From Phyllobacterium sp. OV277 (GTDB lineage Bacteria > Pseudomonadota > Alphaproteobacteria > Rhizobiales > Rhizobiaceae): a DNA stretch of 64,000 nt. How positions within the stretch are numbered: position 1 is the stretch's first letter; the number at the start of each line of letters is the position of its first letter. The position numbers and the translations under genes were made by a program. Positions 57,197 through 64,000 of this stretch are shown here, piece by piece. The stretch covers positions 930,001 to 994,000 of the forward strand of contig NZ_FNIY01000001.1 in assembly GCF_900104355.1 (NCBI RefSeq), written 5' to 3'. Below the pieces are notes generated by a model. The model ran no database searches and was not told the DNA's origin. It was given only the letters and a program-made list of their open reading frames with translations.

Positions 57197-59106
57197 CAGG
57201 CGTCCCACTGCCCCTTGGCTTTCAAGTCTTCCACTTGCTTGATTGCCCGTTCGCGCAGACGCGCATCGCGGACAATCTTCTCAACAGCGGCATCGTCTGA
57301 CTTATCGGCATAGCGGAATTCCGAATCCGCATAGCGGTTGGTTTCCTGCAGCACCATTTCCATCGTGAAAGGCTTGCGCAACTCTTCGACCATCGCCTTC
57401 TTCTCATCATAAGGCTTATGCATGAAGCTTTCGGGTTTTTCGAACCATTCATCCGGCAGCTCTATATCCATCGCCCGCATCTTGATGGCATCCGTGACGT
57501 TCTTGATGGCGCGGCCGGTAAAACGAGGCTCGCGCTCCTTGATCATGTGCAGATAGGTACCGATATCAGCGAGTGTTTCCGGCTCACCATTTTCGGCAAT
57601 GAAGCGCTCATAGACAAGCTTCAACCCATCTTCCTGCGGCTTCGACAATTGATCATAGGCGGTTTCAACGGCCCGCTCGATCTGCTGATCCTCGAACAGC
57701 TTGTGCTCGCCAAGCGGAATCTTGTGGTTCTTGCCTGCGAGCAATGCGAAAATATCGATATAATCGTTGCGCGTCTGCGGGCCATCAACCAGCCAGCGGG
57801 CACCGGCGCGCTGGCGCAGCGCGTCATCGACATTTTCAGGATAGTTGGAAAACATGCCGAAAGAACAATTGCCGCGCACCACGGTCGAGGCCCCGGCAAA
57901 GGCTTCCATCAGCACGCCGGTGATTTCCTGCTGTCCGGCGGAGGCTCGGTCGTCGGATCGCCGCGCTGCTACCTGATCAATATCATCGATGGTGCCGAAG
58001 CCGATGATGCGCGGATTGAGCACGTTATTGACGAACTGACGGCAGTTCTGTCCGGATTTGCCCTGATAGGATGAAATCTGGTCGACACCGAAATTCTCAT
58101 AGTGGAAGGCATAGCCTGCCACCTGACAATAATCATTGACGAGACCGGCAATCATCTGGATCAGCGTCGTCTTGCCAGTGCCCGGCGCGCCATCGCCAAT
58201 GAAGGTGAACAGAAACCCGCCCAGTTCCACAAAAGGATTGAGCTGCCGGTCAAAATCATAGGCCATCAGCATTTTGGACAGCTTCAGGGCCTGATATTTG
58301 GCAATGTGGTTGCCGACGACTTCTTCGGGTTTGCGGAAGGTCATAACAAGCGGCGCGCGTTTCTTGCCCGGCGCTACATCAAAACCATCAAGCGTGAAAT
58401 CATCGCTGTCGAGCCGCAGATGTGTGTCTTCGAAACTGCCCAAGCCATCAAAACGGCCCTTGCGTTGCAGCAGCCCTTCGATGGCCGCAGCGGCATAGGC
58501 TTTTGCCCGTGCCAGCATGGTCTGTTCGTCGGCAGCCCCGGCAATCGCCCGATCAAGTCCGCCAATGACGGATTTCAGCGCATCCTGCGCCGTATCGAAA
58601 TTAAACTCCGGTGCTTTGATATCATTGGTGGCCTGCGTATCCGCTTCGATCAATTGTGACAGATAGGCGGCAAGCGCAAAGGCCGATACATAGGCGGCGG
58701 CCGACAGCAGCTTCTTGAAATGCGCAGCCTCTTCCCCTTGCAGCGGGGCGGAGGCATTGCGTGCCATCAGGTTCTCGAGGTCGCTCTGACGTGCGAAAAC
58801 ATCGGCCACCGCAAGCGCAACAGCAACGCCGCGGCGGGCGCGAAAGAGCAGTGTGTGCTGGGCAATGGACAGCATCTGATCATCCGGGCGCACGGCCTGA
58901 ATTGTCTTGGTCAGATCCACTTCGCGCGTGGAACGCAAACCTCCGGTTGAAACCGTCGACACGAACCGGCGCCCCGTGCCGGCAATTTCTGTCCCGGATT
59001 TGGCATCGCCTGTTTCAAGCACGACAAAGCGTGTCACCATGGCCTGCGCCACCGGCAGATGCTTGGTGATGTCCTTCTCGTCAATGGTGGTCAAACCGAC
59101 ATCCAT
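57196..59106 (-). CDS. AAA+ ATPase of uncharacterised cassette
   Basis: A 636-residue protein: an N-terminal helical region (about 1-260) and a C-terminal AAA+ domain with Walker A GDGAPGTGKTT (304-314), Walker B IIGFGTIDDID (367-377), sensor 1 SFGMFSN (N421), and an arginine-finger-like DDALRQRAGAR (428-437). The last 120 residues form the lid. ggggag precedes the ATG. Central enzyme of the five-gene operon; the substrate is unknown. Confidence 0.88.
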   Translation of the reverse strand: MDVGLTTIDEKDITKHLPVAQAMVTRFVVLETGDAKSGTEIAGTGRRFVSTVSTGGLRSTREVDLTKTIQAVRPDDQMLSIAQHTLLFRARRGVAVALAVADVFARQSDLENLMARNASAPLQGEEAAHFKKLLSAAAYVSAFALAAYLSQLIEADTQATNDIKAPEFNFDTAQDALKSVIGGLDRAIAGAADEQTMLARAKAYAAAAIEGLLQRKGRFDGLGSFEDTHLRLDSDDFTLDGFDVAPGKKRAPLVMTFRKPEEVVGNHIAKYQALKLSKMLMAYDFDRQLNPFVELGGFLFTFIGDGAPGTGKTTLIQMIAGLVNDYCQVAGYAFHYENFGVDQISSYQGKSGQNCRQFVNNVLNPRIIGFGTIDDIDQVAARRSDDRASAGQQEITGVLMEAFAGASTVVRGNCSFGMFSNYPENVDDALRQRAGARWLVDGPQTRNDYIDIFALLAGKNHKIPLGEHKLFEDQQIERAVETAYDQLSKPQEDGLKLVYERFIAENGEPETLADIGTYLHMIKEREPRFTGRAIKNVTDAIKMRAMDIELPDEWFEKPESFMHKPYDEKKAMVEELRKPFTMEMVLQETNRYADSEFRYADKSDDAAVEKIVRDARLRERAIKQVEDLKAKGQWDA

Positions 59107-59118
59107 GATCGTACTCCC

Positions 59119-60270
59119 CTAAATGTCGCTGATGACCTGCCCATTGGACAGGATATGGGTTTTGAACCCGCTGAAAATACGGGTCGCCTCACCCGAAGCA
59201 TAAAGCGCCTGATAGGCTTCATGCGGCACAAGCGCGTGCTGCTCATAGCTGCTGACACCCTGCCGCGCCGCTTCGAGATCATCCGTATTGATATAGAATT
59301 CCTCACGTGAAGGCTCCGAGGACCAGAGGCCACGCTTTCCCGGCCGCTCAGCCTTGGAGAAAACTTCCTGCATGGTCCAGGTCAGAAGCCAGGCATCTTC
59401 AGGCTTGCGCACGCGTTCAAGCACGTCCGCCACCTTCTGATTATGCTCGGTGATACCAGTTGTGTAGAACGGGCCGAGCACCACACGCCGCAATTGCTTG
59501 GGGTGAAGTTCAGGAAAATCAGTATCGAGACTTGTCGCGATGGTTATTGGCGACAGTGAATAGGCCGAATTCTTGGCGGCGAAATCATCAAAACGGCGCG
59601 CCAGCTCCGGATTGAGCAACCCGCCAACCGGCAATGGAATCCTGACCTTTGGATTGAGCTTGCCATCCTCGCCAACGAGGGTCTTCACGAGATCATCAGA
59701 CGAGTCCTCGATGATTGCCATATAAATCAGCGGCAGGTTGGACGCGCCGTCAAACGCCCCCCAATGCACCACGTAGAGCGGTCGCATGGTTTTTGGATTG
59801 ACCGAAACACGAATGGTAACCGGGAGGATGAAGGGAGAAAACACCTCGCCCTGCTCAACGGTTTCCAGATAAATCCGCTCAGCCATGGATTTTTGCAGGT
59901 CACGCGGGAATTCACGATGCCGCAGAATGAAATCCGCCATCTCGCTGCGCAAAGCCGTCGCAGGCGGAATGGCAGCAAGCCGGGCTTTCGTGTCCTTCTT
60001 GTCGTTTTCCAGTTCCAGCACGTTCTGGAAAACCGGAAAACCGCTTTCCGCACGCGAAATCTGAAACCGGTCGGTGAAGCCGATCCGGTTCCGCCAGCAT
60101 TCAAAGGAGGCCTCCAGCCGCCGCAGATATTCCGATACGGTCTGTGCAACGAGATCGTGCTTATAGAGCGGCGACTGCTGGTTATTCAGAAATATATCCA
60201 GCCCGTCCAGTGCAGCACGTATCGCACCGAAATAGCGTTCGGCGGCTGTCAGGTCAGCATTCTCGGTCAT
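59119..60270 (-). CDS. Uncharacterised protein of the ATPase cassette (383 aa)
   Basis: A soluble 383-residue protein with a helical N-terminal third (YFGAIRAALDGLDIFLNNQQ), a central beta-rich part (FILPVTIRVSVNPKTMRPLYVVHWGAFDG in part) and a C-terminal part ending GFKTHILSNGQVISDI. No signal, membrane segment or recognised catalytic motif. It starts 3 bp after the coiled-coil gene and ends 12 bp before the ATPase gene, so the three are tightly cotranscribed. Confidence 0.75.
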   Translation of the reverse strand: MTENADLTAAERYFGAIRAALDGLDIFLNNQQSPLYKHDLVAQTVSEYLRRLEASFECWRNRIGFTDRFQISRAESGFPVFQNVLELENDKKDTKARLAAIPPATALRSEMADFILRHREFPRDLQKSMAERIYLETVEQGEVFSPFILPVTIRVSVNPKTMRPLYVVHWGAFDGASNLPLIYMAIIEDSSDDLVKTLVGEDGKLNPKVRIPLPVGGLLNPELARRFDDFAAKNSAYSLSPITIATSLDTDFPELHPKQLRRVVLGPFYTTGITEHNQKVADVLERVRKPEDAWLLTWTMQEVFSKAERPGKRGLWSSEPSREEFYINTDDLEAARQGVSSYEQHALVPHEAYQALYASGEATRIFSGFKTHILSNGQVISDI

Positions 60271-60273
60271 GCA

Positions 60274-61362
60274 TTAGCTCTGCACGTAATCAGCAGCGTT
60301 ATGCTTCTTCAGGACTTCCGAGAACCGGCGTGAGAACGCATCATCGGCCAGCTTCTTGCGGCGCTGGATATCCTGCGTGCTGACCATGTTCTTCTCATGC
60401 ATTTCGAGAAGGTCGCCAATATGCTTCTGTGCAGCAGCACCAACACCGGCCATGGTTTCTTCCGCTGCCGTATCGACCCGGCTGCCAAGTGTGTTGATCT
60501 TGTGCGCAACATCCTGCTGTGCCGCAGTTTTCAACGAATCTTCCAGCGCCTTGTAAAGCACGATGCGCTGTTCCGTATCGATGGAGAGCTTGTTGATCAG
60601 TGTGCTCTGCGCCGCGATCTGGTTGTTGAGCGAGTCGACAAAAGTCTGGAACATGGACGTGTAACGTTCCAGTGTCTGGCTTTCGGCCAAAAGCTCCTGC
60701 TCCTTCGCCTGACGCTCATTATACTCGGTTGCGAGTTTCGAGCGCTCACCTTCCAGTCCAGCACGGGTGCCCTGATCAGTGGAGGCGGCAATGCGGTTTT
60801 CGATGTCGAGCAACAACGGATTGAGTTCTTCAATACGCTTCTGTGTGGCTTCGAGCGATGCGACTGTCGTCTTGCGACGTTCGATCACATTGGCAAGGCT
60901 GGCTTCCGAGGTTTTGTACCGCGCATCGAGAACAGTCTTCTGTTCCTTCAGGATACCGACAATACGATCAGACTTGGAAAGCAGTTCCTGCAGATTGCCA
61001 GCCAGCGACATGTTGCGCACGCGGTCCGTGCGCAGGCGCTGCATCTTGTCTTTGGAGAAAACGCCAACCAGCTTTTCCCAGCCGGAATAGCTTTTCATGC
61101 TTTCAAATTCGGAACCGAAAACATTGGTCGCATCTTCAAGCCCAATGATCAGGTCGGCAATATTGCCTTCCATCACCTTCTGTTGACGCAAGACATCGTC
61201 AATCCGGGCATTTTCGATATCGAAATCGGGATTGCCAATCTTGGCGTCCGCCTTGGCGAATTTGTCGAGAACGACGCTGGACTGGTCAATTTTCGTCCGC
61301 ATCTCATTGACCATGTTGCGGGTCTTTTCGATCTCGGTATCAAAACTCTGCAAACTCGCCAT
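60274..61362 (-). CDS. Coiled-coil protein, first gene of ATPase cassette (362 aa)
   Basis: Almost wholly helical, rich in Glu, Lys, Gln and Leu. Long heptad stretches span about 110-300 (SLEATQKRIEELNPLLLDIENRI; LAESQTLERYTSMFQTFVDSL in part). No signal or TM helix. It heads the operon, suggesting a structural, scaffold or filament-like role beside the AAA+ ATPase. A distant resemblance to TelA-type toxic-anion proteins is possible but unproven. Confidence 0.8.
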   Translation of the reverse strand: MASLQSFDTEIEKTRNMVNEMRTKIDQSSVVLDKFAKADAKIGNPDFDIENARIDDVLRQQKVMEGNIADLIIGLEDATNVFGSEFESMKSYSGWEKLVGVFSKDKMQRLRTDRVRNMSLAGNLQELLSKSDRIVGILKEQKTVLDARYKTSEASLANVIERRKTTVASLEATQKRIEELNPLLLDIENRIAASTDQGTRAGLEGERSKLATEYNERQAKEQELLAESQTLERYTSMFQTFVDSLNNQIAAQSTLINKLSIDTEQRIVLYKALEDSLKTAAQQDVAHKINTLGSRVDTAAEETMAGVGAAAQKHIGDLLEMHEKNMVSTQDIQRRKKLADDAFSRRFSEVLKKHNAADYVQS

Positions 61363-61484
61363 TCGTGTCTCCCCTGAATGCCCAGAACAAATTTATGTGT
61401 TATCTGCCGTCTGAATATAGACACGGCATTTAACGAAAAAAAGCCTGTAGAAAAATGACAGGCAATATTAAGCTGAAATATCGC

Positions 61485-62075
61485 TTAGTGGTCCGAAGTG
61501 ATCCGCCCGGTTTCCTCTTCCCAATGCTTGCGGCAGAGCGAAACATAAACGGATTTCTCGATGGAGACCTGATCGCCCTCGACAATCGCCTTCCCCGCCG
61601 CGTCGTGGCGGACGACCATCGTCGCTTTCGAACCGCAATGACAGATGGTCCTGATTTCGCGCAACGTATCGGCAATCGCCAGAAGTTCTGCCGAACCCGG
61701 AAAAAGCTTGCCCTGAAAGTCAGTGCGCAAGCCGAAGCACATGACAGGCAGATGCAGCCGGTCGGCAACACGGGCCAGTTGCCAGACCTGTTCTCTGGTG
61801 AGGAACTGGGCTTCGTCGACAAAAACACAGCTCAAAGGGTTTTCCCCGTGTGCTGCGGCAATACGCGCGAAAAGATTGTCTTCATCACGATAGAGCTCGG
61901 CAGCAGCGGTGACGCCAAGACGCGAAGAAATCACGCCGACGCCGTTTTCCGCATAGTGCGCAGCCGTGAACATCATCGTTCGCATGCCGCGTTCCTGATA
62001 ATTGTAGGACGCCTGCAACAGCAGGGTGGACTTGCCGGCGTTCATCGTCGAGTAGCTGAAATAGAGTTTTGCCAT
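61485..62075 (-). CDS. tdk: Thymidine kinase (type II)
   Basis: Phosphorylates thymidine with ATP. 196 residues, with P-loop YFSYSTMNAGKSTLLLQASY, Walker B CVFVDEAQFLT, and zinc-binding Cys in ICHCGSKATMVV and SLCRKHWEEE. The lasso region near residue 170 (VEGDQVSIEKSVYVSLC) holds the conserved Tyr. Monocistronic, downstream of the ATPase cassette start on the same strand. Confidence 0.96.
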   Translation of the reverse strand: MAKLYFSYSTMNAGKSTLLLQASYNYQERGMRTMMFTAAHYAENGVGVISSRLGVTAAAELYRDEDNLFARIAAAHGENPLSCVFVDEAQFLTREQVWQLARVADRLHLPVMCFGLRTDFQGKLFPGSAELLAIADTLREIRTICHCGSKATMVVRHDAAGKAIVEGDQVSIEKSVYVSLCRKHWEEETGRITSDH

Positions 62076-62265
62076 ATCCGGGTTTAATCAGACTTGCGCC
62101 TGCGCTTGAAGCCTCTTGCCCGATGAAGGCGTAACTTTTACCGGAATATCAACAACTGTCGCGAATTGACCGGATTTATGCGCGGCTATGCTTGAACCCC
62201 TTCGAAATTGGTGATTGGTTCATGCTCTTAACAGCCGGTAGAAAACCGGAGAGGGAGAACAATCG

Positions 62266-63207
62266 ATGAAAATGTTGACCAAACTCACTGTTTCACTGGC
62301 TCTCACACTCGCTGCGGGCACCGCTTTTGCCGCCGAGCCCGAGAGTTGCAAGTCCGTTCGATTCGCTGACGTCGGCTGGACAGACATTACCTCCACCACC
62401 GCAGCGGCAAGCGCCGTGCTCAAGGGATTGGGCTATTCCACGGATACAAAAGTCCTCTCAGTTCCGGTGACCTACGCTTCGCTTGGCAAGAAGGACATTG
62501 ATGTATTTCTCGGCAATTGGACACCCAGCATGGCGGCGGACCTTAAGCCCTATCTGGACAACAAGACCGTCGAAGATCTCGGCCCCAACCTGACTGGCGC
62601 AAAGTACACTCTGGCCGTACCACAGTACCTCTATGATAAGGGCCTGAAAGACTTCAAGGATATCGTCAAATTCAAGGATGATCTTGGCGGCAAGATTTAC
62701 GGCATCGAGCCGGGTAATGATGGTAATCGCTTGATCCTCGACATGATTTCCAAGGACGCCTTTGGTCTCAAGAGCTTTGAAGTTGCTGAATCATCCGAGC
62801 AGGGAATGCTTGCGCAGGTGGCCAAGCAGTCGAAAACCAAGGGGCCGATCGTTTTCCTTGGCTGGGCGCCTCACCCGATGAACACCAATTTCAAAATCCA
62901 GTATCTCTCCGGTGGTGATGATTTTTTTGGACCTGATTTTGGCGGCGCGACTGTTCACACCAATGTTCGCTCCGGCTACATGACCGAGTGCCCGAATGTT
63001 GGCAAACTTCTGACCAATCTCAAATTCGACCTGAAAATGGAAAATGAGATCATGGGCAAGATTCTTGACGATGGCGAAGATGGTCCGAAGGCGGCTTCCG
63101 AATGGCTGAAAGCCAATCCTGCTGTTCTCGATACCTGGCTTGCTGGTGTTACGACAGTTGACGGTAAAGACGGTCTGCCAGCTGTCAAAAAATCTCTCGG
63201 TCTCTAA
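62266..63207 (+). CDS. choX: Choline ABC transporter substrate-binding protein
   Basis: A 313-residue periplasmic protein with Sec signal MKMLTKLTVSLALTLAAGTAFA. The aromatic cage for quaternary ammonium is visible: W in DVGWTDITS, W in GNWTPSM, Y in PQYLYDKG and W in FLGWAPHPMN, as in S. meliloti ChoX. A ggagaggga site precedes the ATG. It heads choXW(V); the permease follows 79 bp on with an intercistronic hairpin. Confidence 0.95.
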   Translation: MKMLTKLTVSLALTLAAGTAFAAEPESCKSVRFADVGWTDITSTTAAASAVLKGLGYSTDTKVLSVPVTYASLGKKDIDVFLGNWTPSMAADLKPYLDNKTVEDLGPNLTGAKYTLAVPQYLYDKGLKDFKDIVKFKDDLGGKIYGIEPGNDGNRLILDMISKDAFGLKSFEVAESSEQGMLAQVAKQSKTKGPIVFLGWAPHPMNTNFKIQYLSGGDDFFGPDFGGATVHTNVRSGYMTECPNVGKLLTNLKFDLKMENEIMGKILDDGEDGPKAASEWLKANPAVLDTWLAGVTTVDGKDGLPAVKKSLGL

Positions 63208-63222
63208 GACCTGCCAATCATA

Positions 63223-63246
63223 CCGTCCGGCGCATCCGCCGGGCGG
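63223..63246 (+). terminator. Intercistronic hairpin between choX and choW
   Basis: Ten-bp stem CCGTCCGGCG/CGCCGGGCGG, CATC loop, then TTCTTTCG. It may attenuate choW or stabilise the choX mRNA 3' end, as is common between binding protein and permease genes. Confidence 0.65.
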
Positions 63247-63286
63247 TTCTTTCGCTTGATGCTGCAACCGACAGAGGAATTTTCGC

Positions 63287-64000
63287 TTGGACTGGCTAAC
63301 ACAAGACAAGATTCCGGTAGGCAAGACGGCAAAAGCCGTCGTCGACTGGCTCACGAACAATTTCGCCGGGTTTTTCGATGGGCTCGCCTATGTCATGCAG
63401 TCGTTCATCGACGGGCTCATGTTCGTTCTGAAATATCCGCATCCGCTGATCATGGTCGCCATTTTTTCCGCGATCGCCTATGCACTCAGGCGCTCGATTG
63501 CCGTGACACTGCTCACACTGTTCGGCTTTCTCTTCATTCTCAATCAGGGCTACTGGAAGGAAACGATGGAGACCCTGACGCTGGTTCTCTCCTCCTGCAT
63601 CCTGTGTATGGGCATCGGTGTGCCCGTTGGCATCATTGCGGCGCATAGGCCGAAATTCTATTCGGCCATCCGCCCCGTGCTTGATCTCATGCAGACGCTG
63701 CCAACCTTCGTCTATCTGATTCCGGCTATTGTCTTCTTCGGTATCGGCATGGTGCCCGGCCTGATCGCAACGGCAATCTTTGTTCTCCCCGCCCCGATCC
63801 GGCTGACGCATCTTGGCGTTTCCTCGACACCTCAACATCTGGTCGAGGCAGGCGAGGCCTTTGGCGCGTCATCAAGCCAGCTTCTTTGGAAGATCGAGCT
63901 TCCCTACGCCATGCCGCAGATTCTGGCCGGCCTGACGCAGACCATCATGCTGTCGCTTTCCATGGTGGTTATTGCGGCGCTTGTTGGTGCTGATGGCCTC
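63287..64000 (+). CDS. choW: Choline ABC transporter permease (cut by window end)
   Basis: 238 codons from a TTG start with agaggaa 8 nt upstream; no ATG matches the protein start. A leader (LDWLTQDKIPVGKTAKAVVDWL) precedes several TM helices (HPLIMVAIFSAIAYAL; SSCILCMGIGVPVGIIAA; FVYLIPAIVFFGIGMVPGLIA) and the permease EAA-like loop VEAGEAFGASSSQLLWKIELP. Homologous to ProW/ChoW of glycine betaine/choline systems. The ATPase gene choV should follow outside the window. Confidence 0.92.
   Translation, partial: MDWLTQDKIPVGKTAKAVVDWLTNNFAGFFDGLAYVMQSFIDGLMFVLKYPHPLIMVAIFSAIAYALRRSIAVTLLTLFGFLFILNQGYWKETMETLTLVLSSCILCMGIGVPVGIIAAHRPKFYSAIRPVLDLMQTLPTFVYLIPAIVFFGIGMVPGLIATAIFVLPAPIRLTHLGVSSTPQHLVEAGEAFGASSSQLLWKIELPYAMPQILAGLTQTIMLSLSMVVIAALVGADGL

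Overview
The window is typical alphaproteobacterial chromosome, most likely from Rhizobiales and probably near the Brucellaceae/Phyllobacteriaceae. The signs are: separate petA, petB and petC genes; a fused TrpE(G) anthranilate synthase preceded by a Trp-Trp-Trp leader peptide; a short bifunctional PutA divergent from an Lrp-type regulator; ChoX/ChoW choline transport; MidA and UbiK homologues; and frequent GTG/TTG starts. The genus cannot be fixed from the sequence alone. Coding density is high and nearly everything is housekeeping. I see no rRNA, tRNA, CRISPR array, prophage or insertion sequence.

Layout. 0-3.2 kb: the end of a PetP-like MarR regulator, a PetR-like response regulator with its histidine kinase, and an AhpD-fold protein. 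3.2-5.3 kb: CsaA-type tRNA-binding protein, YbjN protein, a small acidic protein and UbiK. 5.4-10.1 kb: lgt-midA-pgeF and a metal-less M24 protein, then a lipoprotein. 10.2-15.2 kb: prs, convergent chrA, then rplY-pth-ychF. 15.5-20 kb: two MaoC hydratases, apt and petABC. 20-25 kb: two tandem paralogous exporter half-transporters and trmL. 25-30.6 kb: a branched-chain amino acid binding protein, hemF, a DUF1059 protein, and an overlapping cca/Nudix/DUF1285 operon. 30.7-37.5 kb: a MoxR-DUF58-BatA/DUF4159-membrane protein operon. 37.5-42.3 kb: GNAT, glutathionyl-hydroquinone reductase, Nudix, phosphoesterase, a membrane-anchored hypothetical protein and an alpha/beta hydrolase. 42.3-48.9 kb: leuA, a secreted esterase-like protein, a CDF transporter and trpE(G). 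48.9-54.4 kb: fhs, putA and putR. 54.7-61.4 kb: a five-gene cassette of unknown function. 61.5-64 kb: tdk, choX and the start of choW.

The most interesting material is regulatory. Both leuA and trpE(G) are preceded by a short leader peptide rich in the cognate amino acid (39 codons with six Leu in eight residues; 15 codons with three consecutive Trp). Each is followed by a terminator hairpin and an alternative pairing that uses the same 5' arm. Both have the same apparent promoter geometry: TTGCA(T/A), 17 bp, TAAxxx, then 8 nt to the AUG. That predicts leaderless leader peptides in both cases.

The best candidate for an undescribed system is the cassette at 54773-61362: a coiled-coil protein, an uncharacterised 383-residue protein, an AAA+ ATPase, a DUF6638-like protein and a membrane-anchored DUF2333 protein, in one tight operon. 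A roughly 150-bp palindromic repeat with near-perfect long arms occurs twice, in opposite orientation. Two very small ORFs with strong Shine-Dalgarno sequences are also worth testing.
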